Origin: Prevotellaceae bacterium KH2P17
Lineage (GTDB): Bacteria; Bacteroidota; Bacteroidia; Bacteroidales; Bacteroidaceae
Direction: 5' to 3'
NCBI GenBank assembly: GCA_900199655.1
Contig: FZRE01000008.1
Location: forward strand, 1 to 64,000
Length of the DNA stretch: 64,000 nt
Within the stretch, counting starts at the first letter, position 1; each line of letters begins with the position of its first letter. This document shows, piece by piece, positions 45,396 to 53,895 of this stretch. The position numbers were made by a program, and so were the translations under genes. A model generated the notes under the pieces. The model had not been told where the DNA came from and ran no database searches. It saw nothing but the letters and a program-made list of their open reading frames with translations.

Positions 45396-46705
45396 CAGTT
45401 CTGTACGCGTTTGATGTTGGCTCCTAAGGCATTGAGACGGTGCTCGATGTCCTGATAGCCGCGGTCTATCTGGGCGATGTTGTCAATGCGGCTGGTGCCG
45501 TTGGCACTCATGGCAGCTATCAGCAGGGCGATGCCTGCACGGATATCGGGGCTCGTCATGCGGCCAGCGCGGAGCCTGAGCTTATGGTCATGGCCGATGA
45601 CTACGGCACGGTGGGGGTCGCAGAGAATAATCTGCGCACCCATGTCGATGAGCTTGTCGACGAAGAAAAGCCTGCTTTCAAACATCTTCTGGTGTATAAG
45701 CACGCTGCCGCGGCATTGCGTGGCCACGACGATAAGCACCGAGAGCAGGTCGGGGGTGAGCCCAGGCCAGGGCGCGTCGGCCAGAGTCATGATGGAGCCA
45801 TCGATGAAAGAGTCGACCTCGTAATGAGGCAGGCGGGGCACGAGGAGGTCGTCGCCCTCCGTGATAATCTTGACTCCGAGGCGCCGGAAGGCTTCCGGGA
45901 TGAGCCCGAGGTTATTCACCGAGGCGTTCTTAATCCTGATGCCGTCGCCTACCATGGCTGCCATGCCGATGAAGGAGCCTACCTCTATCATATCGGGCAG
46001 AATGGTGTGGCGGGCAGCGTGCAGTTCCTTGACGCCCACGATGGTCAAAAGATTGGAGGCGATACCGCTGATGTTGGCTCCCATTGCATTGAGGAGATGG
46101 CACAACTGCTGGATGTAAGGTTCGCAGGCAGCGTTGTAGATGGTGGTTGTTCCACGTGCCATTACGGCTGCCATGATGATGTTGGCCGTGCCGGTGATGG
46201 AGGCTTCGTCGAGTAGCATATAGCTTCCGCGCAGCTGCTTGGCCTGAATCTCGAACACGTTGCGGTCGGCTACGTGCACAAACTTGGCTCCCAGGTTCTT
46301 GAAACCAAGGAAGTGGGTGTCCAGTCGGCGGCGTCCAATCTTGTCGCCACCGGGCTGTGCCACCGTTGCCTTGCCGAAGCGGCCCAGCAGCGGGCCTATC
46401 ATGAGGACGGAACCACGCAGTGACGAGCAGCTCTTCACAAACTCATCGCTGTCCAGATAGTCAAGATTCAGCTCGTCGGCCTGGAAAGTGAAGTCGCCGG
46501 GGGCGTGCTTCGTCACCTTTACGCCAATGTCCTTGAGCAACCGGATGAGGTTGTTTACATCCAAGATATCGGGGATATTGGCAATACGGACAGGCTCTCG
46601 GGTGAGGATAGAGGCACAGATAACCTCCAGGGCTTCGTTCTTCGCGCCCTGTGGTGTGATTTCACCGTGCAGCTGATGGCCGCCCTCGATGATGAATGAT
46701 TCCAT
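45395..46705 (-). CDS. murA: UDP-N-acetylglucosamine 1-carboxyvinyltransferase with Asp in place of the fosfomycin Cys
   Basis: This 436-residue MurA catalyses the first committed step of peptidoglycan synthesis. The N-terminal GAKNEALEV, the catalytic loop at about 114-125 and the C-terminal dyad-related domain are complete. In the loop the sequence is QPGGDKIGRR. The residue equivalent to Cys115 of E. coli is Asp121, the change known to give intrinsic fosfomycin insensitivity in other bacteria. It abuts the DUF4290 gene by two bases and overlaps rimM by one. Confidence 0.96.
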   Translation of the reverse strand: MESFIIEGGHQLHGEITPQGAKNEALEVICASILTREPVRIANIPDILDVNNLIRLLKDIGVKVTKHAPGDFTFQADELNLDYLDSDEFVKSCSSLRGSVLMIGPLLGRFGKATVAQPGGDKIGRRRLDTHFLGFKNLGAKFVHVADRNVFEIQAKQLRGSYMLLDEASITGTANIIMAAVMARGTTTIYNAACEPYIQQLCHLLNAMGANISGIASNLLTIVGVKELHAARHTILPDMIEVGSFIGMAAMVGDGIRIKNASVNNLGLIPEAFRRLGVKIITEGDDLLVPRLPHYEVDSFIDGSIMTLADAPWPGLTPDLLSVLIVVATQCRGSVLIHQKMFESRLFFVDKLIDMGAQIILCDPHRAVVIGHDHKLRLRAGRMTSPDIRAGIALLIAAMSANGTSRIDNIAQIDRGYQDIEHRLNALGANIKRVQN

Positions 46706-46707
46706 GT

Positions 46708-47316
46708 CTATTTTCTTTTCTTCTTCTTCTCGGTCTCAGCCGCCGGCATCTTCTCGAAGGTAAACGAGTTGAGGTCGAGCTGTACCTTGCCGTCAGTGAA
46801 GCGGGCGAGGTCGTTGGCCACTTTCTCGTCATCTGCCGAGCCGTGGCTCCATTGGCGCAGGTTGCGCTTCATCTGGTTGGCAGCCAGCTTTACAAGTTGG
46901 TCGCGTTCCTGGCCCGGCTCCATGGCTTTCAGCTTGTCGAAGATTTCAAACAGCATCTTGCCATAATGCCTTACGGGAATTTGAGTCATGGGGTAGGCCA
47001 GCGGTTCGGGCTTGGTGGCTATCTTCTTAGCCTCGTCGATGTCGAAAGGCCAGTCGATGTCGAACTCGAAGTTGCTCATAATGGCCAGGTGATCCCACAG
47101 CTTCTGCTTGTAGTCACCGTTCTCCTTGTTCTGCGGAAACATGCGGGCCATGATGGCAACGATGCTTTCGGCACAGCGTTGGCGCTCTGCCTTGCTCTCC
47201 AAGCCTATGGCATGGTCCACCATCTTCTGCACTTCCCTCCCGTATTCGGGCAGCACCAGCTTCTCGCGCTGGGTGTTGTAGTCCAATCCTTCTATATTCA
47301 TTTGCGTTGTGTTCAT
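46708..47316 (-). CDS. DUF4290 family protein
   Basis: This 202-residue protein of unknown function is found in Bacteroidetes just upstream of murA (recalled). It begins MNTTQMNIEGLDYNTQREKL, is mostly alpha-helical, contains the stretch LPEYGREVQKMVDHAI and HYGKMLFEIF, and ends in a Lys-rich tail (KKKKRK). There is no signal peptide or membrane segment. It lies two bases from murA and 22 bases from tsaB, so it is part of the housekeeping operon. No function can be read from the sequence. Confidence 0.85.
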   Translation of the reverse strand: MNTTQMNIEGLDYNTQREKLVLPEYGREVQKMVDHAIGLESKAERQRCAESIVAIMARMFPQNKENGDYKQKLWDHLAIMSNFEFDIDWPFDIDEAKKIATKPEPLAYPMTQIPVRHYGKMLFEIFDKLKAMEPGQERDQLVKLAANQMKRNLRQWSHGSADDEKVANDLARFTDGKVQLDLNSFTFEKMPAAETEKKKKRK

Positions 47317-47338
47317 AATCAGTTGTGTAGTGTCTGCA

Positions 47339-48031
47339 TCACAGCATCTTGCGCGGGAGCTTGGCCACGAAGTCTTTCAGATAGAAAGGCACAAAGTAGG
47401 CCACGTCTTCGAATTGTTCTGTTGCAATGCGTTTCTCGGCCAGGGGGAACATGTTCTTGGCCAGCGGTTCAATGTTCTTGATGAAGTGAGCATTGGGATG
47501 GTTGATGGTTTCCATGCACTTTTCGGCTCCGTTGCCGAAGAAGTAGATCGGTCGTTCGTCCAGATATTCCTTGTAGGTGTCGCCGTCAACCACGTCGGCA
47601 TGGATAGGCCGCACTTCTTTCAGCGAGCGGTCGAAGAGCTGCGCGTACACTTCCATCCTGCGTGCGTCGAGCATCGGGCAGAGCAGGGCATCCTCCTCGG
47701 CTGCTATTTCGCGCAGCAACACGGGCACGCAGAGCAGCTCCAGCGTGGGCACGCCAATGAGTTTCAGGTTGCGGCCGTAGCAGATGCCCTTGGCCATCGA
47801 GATGCCTATGCGCAGTCCTGTGTAGGAACCGGGCCCGCAGCTCACGGCAACATAGTCTACGGGAATGGCGTGATTGTCGACAAACGACAGCGCCTCGTCC
47901 ACGTACACGCCAAGTTTCTCATTGTGATTGGGCCCCGAATGGTCTTCCTTATTGAAGATGCACTCGGCATCATTGCTTACTGCCACGGAGCACACCTTGG
48001 TACTCGTCTCAATATTTAATATGCACGACAT
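47339..48031 (-). CDS. tsaB: tRNA threonylcarbamoyladenosine biosynthesis protein TsaB
   Basis: This protein of 230 residues starts at MSCILNIETSTKVCSVAV; an in-frame ATG ten codons upstream lies close to the promoter and is rejected. The ASKHA-type N-terminal lobe includes NIETST and the central GPGSYTGLRIG motif. TsaB acts as scaffold with TsaD and TsaE in making t6A at position 37 of ANN-decoding tRNAs. It is the first gene of the operon and is divergent from yicC across about 90 bases. Confidence 0.94.
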   Translation of the reverse strand: MSCILNIETSTKVCSVAVSNDAECIFNKEDHSGPNHNEKLGVYVDEALSFVDNHAIPVDYVAVSCGPGSYTGLRIGISMAKGICYGRNLKLIGVPTLELLCVPVLLREIAAEEDALLCPMLDARRMEVYAQLFDRSLKEVRPIHADVVDGDTYKEYLDERPIYFFGNGAEKCMETINHPNAHFIKNIEPLAKNMFPLAEKRIATEQFEDVAYFVPFYLKDFVAKLPRKML

Positions 48032-48057
48032 GAGCTGATATATTCTATTAATAAAGT

Positions 48058-48097
48058 GCAAATTTACTCTTTTCTCCCTTATTTTTCGTACTTTTGC
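48058..48097. promoter_or_regulatory. Divergent promoters of tsaB and yicC
   Basis: On the minus strand TAAATTTGC (48058-48066) faces tsaB. On the plus strand TACTTTTGC (48089-48097) faces yicC. Both match TAnnTTTG. Confidence 0.65.
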
Positions 48098-48121
48098 AGA
48101 AATTTAACGCGAAAGAAAGTT

Positions 48122-48997
48122 ATGATACAATCAATGACAGGTTACGGAAAGTCGGTAGCAACTTACCGGGACAAGAAGATCAACGTCGAAATTAAGTCGC
48201 TCAACAGCAAGGCCGCAGACCTTTCTACACGCATAGCGCCCCTGTACAGGGAGAAGGAAATCGAGATCCGGCAGCTGGTAACCAAGGCTCTGGAACGGGG
48301 AAAAATAGACGTTTCCGTCTGGATTGACAAGGGTGAAGCCGTTGATGCCACACCTGTTAACGCGCAACTCGTGGAGAATTACTACCGTCAAATTAAGGAG
48401 ATAGCTGCCCGCACGGGCATTCCGGAGCCGCAGGACTGGTTCTACACGCTGCTCCGCATGCCCGATGTTACCACCAAGACAGAGGTCGAGGTGCTGGACG
48501 ATGAGGAGTGGCAGGTGGTGCGCCAGGCCGTTATGCAGGCGCTGGATGCCGTCGTTGCCTTCCGCCGGCAGGAGGGAGCGGCGCTCGAAAAGAAGTTCAA
48601 TGAGAAGATAGACAACATTGCCGCCCTGCTCGCCGGCATCGAGCCGTACGAGAAGAGCCGCGTACCCAAGATACGCGAGCAGATTGTCAAGGGCTTGCAA
48701 CAGATACCCGAGGCCGACTACAACCAAAACCGACTGGAGCAGGAGCTCATCTACTACATCGAGAAACTCGACATCAGCGAGGAGAAGCAACGACTGGCAA
48801 ACCACTTGAAGTACTTCCGCGAAACGATGGCAGAGACCCGTCCCAACGGCAAGAAACTTGGTTTCATTGCCCAGGAGATGGGCCGCGAAATCAACACCAC
48901 AGGCTCCAAGAGCAACAATGCAGACATGCAGAACATCGTGGTGAAGATGAAGGACGAGCTCGAACAAATCAAGGAACAGGTGCTCAACGCACTGTGA
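48122..48997 (+). CDS. yicC: YicC family protein (stress-linked endoribonuclease family)
   Basis: This protein of 291 residues starts at MIQSMTGYGK, the family's typical N-terminus. The YicC-like N-terminal domain (1-155) and the DUF1732 C-terminal domain (about 205-291, with ETRPNGKKLGFIAQEMGREINTTGSKSN) are both present. YicC proteins act on RNA in stationary-phase and stress physiology. In Bacteroidetes yicC is usually followed by gmk and nadD; here a DUF559 gene and repeats separate them. A family A palindrome starts at the stop codon. Confidence 0.94.
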   Translation: MIQSMTGYGKSVATYRDKKINVEIKSLNSKAADLSTRIAPLYREKEIEIRQLVTKALERGKIDVSVWIDKGEAVDATPVNAQLVENYYRQIKEIAARTGIPEPQDWFYTLLRMPDVTTKTEVEVLDDEEWQVVRQAVMQALDAVVAFRRQEGAALEKKFNEKIDNIAALLAGIEPYEKSRVPKIREQIVKGLQQIPEADYNQNRLEQELIYYIEKLDISEEKQRLANHLKYFRETMAETRPNGKKLGFIAQEMGREINTTGSKSNNADMQNIVVKMKDELEQIKEQVLNAL

Positions 48998-49028
48998 ACC
49001 TCCCCCGGCGCCTCCGAAGGAGGGGAGT
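48997..49028. repeat. Family A palindrome at the yicC stop codon
   Basis: ACCTCCCCCGGCGCCTCC-GAA-GGAGGGGAG begins on the last base of the TGA. It is inverted relative to the copies in the 88-bp repeats downstream, so the DUF559 gene sits between inverted palindromes. Confidence 0.8.
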
Positions 49029-49148
49029 GCCTGGCGGTTCAGGTTTCCTGTTGGGGCGGGATAGGGTAATGAGGTGGACTTGGGGAGAAAGCGGGAGATT
49101 TCTTTTTTCTCTGCAAGTGATAAGAATTTGAAGCTAAAAACGTGTTAT

Positions 49149-49622
49149 ATGGAAGAAGAGGATGAAGGACATGGCTACTTTGGCAACTACCATTACCAAA
49201 CCAGCGAAGCCTCTACTTACACTTTGCTGAGGCGTAACGCCAAAAGCAACCGGCGTTATCCGACCGAAGCCGAGGCACTTCTCTGGGAGCGGTTAAAGGG
49301 CAAACAGTTAGGTGTACGCTTCCGTCGCCAGCATCCGGTTTATGGTTACATCCCCGATTTCGTCTGCTTGTCCCTCAACATCGTTATCGAAATTGACGGT
49401 GGCTACCACACTTCTGCCGCCCAGCAGCAGGCCGACATGGAGCGCACCCACTACTTAGAGTCCTTCGGTTTCCGCGTAGTAAGGTTCACCAACGACCAAA
49501 TCCTTTACGATACTGACAAGGTAATAGAAAAAATAAAACAAACAATGACCAAACAATCAGCCCCAACCCCGCAAGGCACCCCCCTCCTTCGGAGGGGCCG
49601 GGGGAGGTTAAAAATTAAATAA
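49149..49622 (+). CDS. DUF559 endonuclease-fold protein
   Basis: This protein of 157 residues starts at MEEEDEGHGYFG; an open frame upstream to 49074 lacks conservation features. The core LLRRNAKSNRRYPTEAEALL, VRFRRQHPVYGYIPDFVC and IVIEIDGGYH matches DUF559, a PD-(D/E)xK fold related to very-short-patch repair endonucleases. Candidate catalytic residues are the Glu in TEAEALLW, the Asp in PDFVC and the Glu in IEIDGGYH. The last 25 residues (MTKQSAPTPQGTPLLRRGRG and after) are encoded by the first 88-bp repeat unit. The gene interrupts the usual yicC-gmk order and is bracketed by inverted palindromes, which suggests it moved in as a unit. Confidence 0.82.
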   Translation: MEEEDEGHGYFGNYHYQTSEASTYTLLRRNAKSNRRYPTEAEALLWERLKGKQLGVRFRRQHPVYGYIPDFVCLSLNIVIEIDGGYHTSAAQQQADMERTHYLESFGFRVVRFTNDQILYDTDKVIEKIKQTMTKQSAPTPQGTPLLRRGRGRLKIK

Positions 49623-49965
49623 CAATCACCCAATGACCAAACAATCAGCCCCAACCCCGCAAGGCACCCCCCTCCTTCGGAGGGGCCGGGGGAGGTTAAA
49701 AATTAAATAACAATCACCCAATGACCAAACAATCAGCCCCAACCCCGCAAGGCACCCCCCTCCTTCGGAGGGGCCGGGGGAGGTTAAAACTAAAATAAAA
49801 AGAACCCAATGACCAAACAATCAGCTCCAACCCCGCAAGGCACCCCCCTCCTTCGGAGGGGCCGGGGGAGGTTAAACATTAAATAGCCCATCCACAATGA
49901 CCAAACAATCAGCACCAATCCCGCAAGGCACCCCCCTCCTTCGGAGGGGCCGGGGGAGGTTAATC
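49541..49965. repeat. Five 88-bp tandem repeats, each with a start codon and a TTCG hairpin
   Basis: The same ATG (in CAATGACCAAACAATCAGC) falls at 49545, 49633, 49721, 49809 and 49897, an exact 88-bp period. Every unit contains the hairpin CCTCC-TTCG-GGAGG-type stem (CCCCTCCTTCGGAGGGG) followed by CCGGGGGAGGTTAA. Units 2-4 encode free 25-residue peptides. Unit 1 forms the end of the DUF559 protein. Unit 5 forms the start of Gmk. Confidence 0.95.
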
Positions 49966-50517
49966 ATCTTCTCCGCCCCCAGTGGCAGCGGAAAAAGCAC
50001 CATCGTACAGTGGCTCATGAAGGAGCATCCGGAGCTCCGACTGGCCTTCTCCATCTCCTGCACCAGCCGCCAGCCGCGCGGCACCGAGCGTGATGGAGTG
50101 GAGTATTTCTTCCTCACTCCCGCCGAGTTCAGGCACAAGATAGAGGCTGGGGAGTTCCTGGAATACGAGGAAGTGTACGAAGACCGCTTCTACGGAACGT
50201 TGAAGTCGCAGGTCGAAACACAGGCTGCAAAGGGCGAGAACGTTGTCTTCGACGTCGATGTAAAGGGCGGTTGCAACATCAAGCAGCACTATGGCGACCG
50301 CGCCCTGAGCATCTTCATCCAGGCGCCATCCATCGAAGAACTGCGGCGCCGACTCGTGGCACGCGCCACGGATACGCCCGAGGCCATCGAAGACCGGCTG
50401 GCCAAGGCCTCGTACGAGATGACGTTTGCCCCGCGCTTTGACCATGTTGTCGTGAACGATAACCTGGAGCAGGCAGAGCAACAAACCCTGCAGCTCATCC
50501 GCGACTTCCTGAAATAA
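49897..50517 (+). CDS. gmk: Guanylate kinase with a repeat-derived N-terminus
   Basis: This 206-residue enzyme phosphorylates GMP and dGMP. The P loop SAPSGSGKST is at about residues 26-35. SRQPRGTERDGVEYFFL, the GMP-binding YGTLKSQVE segment and VDVKGGCNIK are normal. The first 21 residues come from the fifth 88-bp repeat (MTKQSAPIPQGTPLLRRGRG). No ATG, GTG or TTG occurs in frame between 49897 and the P loop, so translation must start inside the repeat. Homologues usually have only a few residues before LIIFSAP (recalled), so this is an extension of about 17 residues containing an Arg/Gly run. nadD follows 49 bases later. Confidence 0.93.
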   Translation: MTKQSAPIPQGTPLLRRGRGRLIIFSAPSGSGKSTIVQWLMKEHPELRLAFSISCTSRQPRGTERDGVEYFFLTPAEFRHKIEAGEFLEYEEVYEDRFYGTLKSQVETQAAKGENVVFDVDVKGGCNIKQHYGDRALSIFIQAPSIEELRRRLVARATDTPEAIEDRLAKASYEMTFAPRFDHVVVNDNLEQAEQQTLQLIRDFLK

Positions 50518-50566
50518 CCCGCACCGGCGGTTCCTCCGCCCCTCTGCCCGGCAAATCCTACAGTCT

Positions 50567-51223
50567 ATGAACACGCAACCCAAACGCACCCCTGCCGCTG
50601 CACGCCATGCAGAAAGCCTTGCCCGAGCCCTCAGCGGCGCCTCCGTGGTGGGCCTCTACGGCGGCTCCTTCAACCCCATCCACGTGGGTCACGTGGCTTT
50701 GGCGCGCCAGATGCTGCGCGCGGCCGGCCTCGACAGCATTCTTTTCATGGTCTCGCCGCTCAATCCCTTCAAGCAGGCAGCGCCCGACCTGCTTGACGAT
50801 GACCTCCGCCTTGCCCTCGTTCGCAAGGCCCTCACGGGCGAACCAAGGCTCATAGCGTCCAACTATGAGTTCCGTCTTCCCAAGCCTTCGTACACCTGGC
50901 AGACGCTTCAGGCGCTGGCCAAGGACTTCGCCGGCGTGGAGTTCGTGCTCCTCATCGGCGCCGACAACTGGCTGGCCTTCGACCGATGGGGCCACTATCA
51001 GGACATTCTCGCTACCCACCGCATTGCCATCTATCCGCGTGCCGGCTACCCGATAGAGGCCGCCACGCTGCCCGAGGGTGTGATGCTGATGGAAACGGAG
51101 CTGTACAATGTGAGCAGTTCCGACATCCGCCGCCGCGCTGCCACCGGTCAGCCGATAGCCGGCATGGTGCCTCCCGCCATCGAGAACGATGTGATGAGGA
51201 TGTACGGAAGTGCGAATGGATAG
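50567..51223 (+). CDS. nadD: Nicotinate-nucleotide adenylyltransferase
   Basis: This 218-residue enzyme makes deamido-NAD from nicotinate mononucleotide and ATP. The adenylyltransferase motif GGSFNPIHVGH lies at about residues 32-42, and the C-terminal VSSSDIRRRAATGQPI motif is intact. A 25-residue N-terminal extension precedes the usual start region (an internal start cannot be excluded, but none fits well). It follows gmk in the conserved order. Confidence 0.94.
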   Translation: MNTQPKRTPAAARHAESLARALSGASVVGLYGGSFNPIHVGHVALARQMLRAAGLDSILFMVSPLNPFKQAAPDLLDDDLRLALVRKALTGEPRLIASNYEFRLPKPSYTWQTLQALAKDFAGVEFVLLIGADNWLAFDRWGHYQDILATHRIAIYPRAGYPIEAATLPEGVMLMETELYNVSSSDIRRRAATGQPIAGMVPPAIENDVMRMYGSANG

Positions 51224-52002
51224 GCTGACGGATTGTAATGTACTGGTTTCGCAGCCTCTTGTGAGCCTCTTGACAACATGACCGTAGAACTTGCGGACGC
51301 AGGAGAAAGCAGGCCGGAGATTGCCGGATGCCAGCCCGCAATCCTGTCCAAACACGCTGATAACCTGCTTGCAGAATTGTTAAAAACCAGGTTATAAGTT
51401 GACAAACACCCCTTCCTGTTTTGCGACAGAAGCCAACAAAGCCACAGCAGGGGCGAAAAACGCGCTGTTTTCCGTATTTTCATAAAGCTCTGATAATCAG
51501 CTGTTTGTATTTCTTTCGTATTCTTTTGACGGCTTGAAAACAGTCTTTGGGGATGTTGGAAGATAGTTTTTGGGGGCTTAAAGCATGTAAATTGCATTGC
51601 GAAAGCACAGCTTCGGCCCCGTTGATGCTATCCTTCAACGGGCTTGAAGCTATCTTTCAACGAACTTGAAGCAATCCTTCGGCGGGCTTGAAGCATGCCT
51701 TATGGCGCCTGAAGCATAGCAACGGGAAGCTGAAGGGCGTGTTTCGGGCTGTTTGGCAGTCTCTTTCAACGGTTCAGGAAGTGTTAAATAACGGTCATAT
51801 TTTATGACAATTTCCGCCTTGAAACAACAGTGGCTTACTGTTGCTTCACAGTCTCAAGGTTCCGGGAGCCTAAGACCGAAACGGCTGCTTGCAGCAGTCG
51901 GCGGCTCTGCTACCGGGCTGTGGCTGCGCCAAAAGAGCGGAAGGCAAGCGGGCGCAAGTGTTAATTCGCCTCGCGAACCTTGTTATATCCGGAAAAAAAG
52001 AG
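51224..52002. other. 780-bp region without a convincing gene
   Basis: The region contains one TTCAA array (51634-51714). An open frame on the minus strand (51148-51597) overlaps nadD antisense and has no family features. Otherwise I see nothing to annotate. Confidence 0.6.
51634..51714. repeat. TTCAA-TTGAA palindrome array, 22-bp period, locus 5
   Basis: Units start at 51634, 51656, 51678 and, degenerate, 51700 (22-bp period). The spacers read GCTATCT and GCAATCC. Confidence 0.85.
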
Positions 52003-52011
52003 TAATTTTGC
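52003..52011 (+). promoter_or_regulatory. Promoter of the envelope operon
   Basis: TAATTTTGC matches TAnnTTTG, with TTG at 51980-51982, 20 bp upstream. The first gene starts about 20 bases downstream, and no further consensus -7 box was noticed ahead of the following seven genes. Confidence 0.65.
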
Positions 52012-52032
52012 TGCATTATAAAGGTGTTGCGA

Positions 52033-53895
52033 ATGAAGATATTAACGATTCTGGGAAAGATAATTGACAAGCTTTTCCGCCCCATCAAGGAGAATGCGCC
52101 ATTCTTCGTATTCATGTATGCCCTCGGCGTTCTGTGCGCCTGGCTTACGCAACCCGATGGTAAACCGCTCTACGAACACCTTTATTCCGAACTTTTTGTC
52201 GATGTTTACCTGCTCTGCCTGGTGCTTGTGCTCATTCCGCGCAAGGCGAGGCGGTGGGTCAAGGCAGTGCTCTACGTGGCGTTGTACGGTGTGGCCATCG
52301 TCGATGTGTACTGCTGGGTGAAGTTTGAGTCGACCCTCACGCCCACCATGTTGCTGTTAGTAGGCGAAACGGACACCCGAGAGGCGGGCGAGTTTCTGCG
52401 CACTTATCTCTCTCCCGACGTCATTTTCTCGCCCGTGGGGTGGGTAGTTCTGCTCCTGCTTGTGCACGTATTCTGGACGCTGAGGCCGCAGATAGAGGAG
52501 CATCTCACCTACCGCCAGCGCGTGTTCCTGGGCTATCGGCTCCGTAAGGGGCGCGAGTGGCTGCGGCGTGCAGAGCCGTTTCTCGGTGTGGTAGTGCTGG
52601 TGACGTTCTGCTTCAGCTGGAGTGCAAGCTACGCGAACAAGAAAGCCTTCTGGCGCATCATGCACCAGCAGACGGTTGGGGACGTAGAGCATGCGCTCAC
52701 GCAGCGCGGTCATGCCAACTTCTATACGCCCGTTAACAGGCTACTCTTTAGTCTGCGGGCCAACTCACTGGCTGCGGAACAGATAGACAAGCTCATCTCC
52801 GCCGCCGACAAGGTGCAGGTTGACAGCTGCTCGTTCCGCTCACCCAACATCGTGCTCATCATCGGCGAGAGCTACGGCAAGCAGCACTCGGCGCAGTACG
52901 GCTACTTTATGCCCACCACGCCGCGCCAGAGCCGGCGCGAGAAAAGTGGCCTGCTGGTCAAGTTCACCGACGTGGTGTCGCCCTGGAACCTGACGAGCTA
53001 CGTGTTCAAGAACGTGTTTTCCATGCACGTAGTGGGCCAGCAGGGCGAGTGGTGCGACTATCCGCTCTTCCCGGAGGTGTTCCGCAAGGCCGGCTATCAC
53101 GTCACCTTCCTGACCAACCAGTTTCTGCCCAAGGCCAAGGAGGAGGTGTACGACTTCAGCGGAGGCTTCTTCCTGAACAACCCGACGTTGAGTAAGGCGC
53201 AGTTCGATACGCGCAACAGCCAGGTGTTCCGCTACGACGCGGGCCTGCTGAGCGAGTACCGGCGGCTGCGGAAGGAGGACGGGGAGCACCAGCTAACCAT
53301 CTTCCACCTCATTGGTCAGCACGTTAGCTACCGTCAGCGCTCGCCCCGCGACCGCTGGAAGTTCAAGGGCTCCGACTATGCCGACCACCGGCCGGAGCTC
53401 AACGACAAGCAACGGCAAACGGTGGCCGACTATGATAACGCCGTACTTTACAACGACTCCGTGGTAGACCAGATATGTAGGCTCTACGAACACACCAACA
53501 CCGTGGTTATCTACATGCCCGACCACGGCGAGGAGTGCTATGAGGGAACGCGCGGCATCACGTGCCGTTTGCACTCTGCCCGGGTGGACTACGACCTGGC
53601 CCGCTATGAGTTCGAGATTCCGTTCTGGATATGGTGCTCGCACGAGTACGTGGTGCGCCATCCCGAAATATACCGTGAAATCATCCAGGCACGCCGCCGC
53701 CGGTTCATGACCGATGCCCTGCCGCACCTGTTGTTGTACTTGGCAGGCATCTCGGCGCCCAGCTATCACGCGGAGTACAACGTGCTGAGCCCCGACTACA
53801 ACGAGCTGCGGCCGCGCCTGCTGAAGAAGTCGGTCGATTACGACAAGCTGCGTGAGGCCCACGAAGCCAAGGAAAAAACAATGCGACATGAATGA
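52033..53895 (+). CDS. Phosphoethanolamine-transferase-like membrane sulfatase-fold protein
   Basis: This protein of 620 residues starts at the ATG at 52033 (a GTG at 52024 is possible). Five or so N-terminal membrane helices (to about residue 200) are followed by a periplasmic alkaline-phosphatase-fold domain. Motifs are NIVLIIGESYGKQHSAQYGY (metal-binding Glu), SPWNLTSYVFKNVFS (candidate nucleophile Thr), IFHLIGQHVSY and YMPDHGEECYE (metal-binding Asp/His). This is the EptA/CptA/Mcr pattern, in which phosphoethanolamine is moved from phosphatidylethanolamine to lipid A or another glycan. The acceptor here is unknown. It heads the envelope operon and overlaps the next gene by 8 bases. Confidence 0.85.
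   Translation: MKILTILGKIIDKLFRPIKENAPFFVFMYALGVLCAWLTQPDGKPLYEHLYSELFVDVYLLCLVLVLIPRKARRWVKAVLYVALYGVAIVDVYCWVKFESTLTPTMLLLVGETDTREAGEFLRTYLSPDVIFSPVGWVVLLLLVHVFWTLRPQIEEHLTYRQRVFLGYRLRKGREWLRRAEPFLGVVVLVTFCFSWSASYANKKAFWRIMHQQTVGDVEHALTQRGHANFYTPVNRLLFSLRANSLAAEQIDKLISAADKVQVDSCSFRSPNIVLIIGESYGKQHSAQYGYFMPTTPRQSRREKSGLLVKFTDVVSPWNLTSYVFKNVFSMHVVGQQGEWCDYPLFPEVFRKAGYHVTFLTNQFLPKAKEEVYDFSGGFFLNNPTLSKAQFDTRNSQVFRYDAGLLSEYRRLRKEDGEHQLTIFHLIGQHVSYRQRSPRDRWKFKGSDYADHRPELNDKQRQTVADYDNAVLYNDSVVDQICRLYEHTNTVVIYMPDHGEECYEGTRGITCRLHSARVDYDLARYEFEIPFWIWCSHEYVVRHPEIYREIIQARRRRFMTDALPHLLLYLAGISAPSYHAEYNVLSPDYNELRPRLLKKSVDYDKLREAHEAKEKTMRHE

Noticed and set aside
51148-51597. 149-codon minus-strand frame after nadD
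   Set aside because: It overlaps nadD antisense, has no signal or motifs and no promoter.
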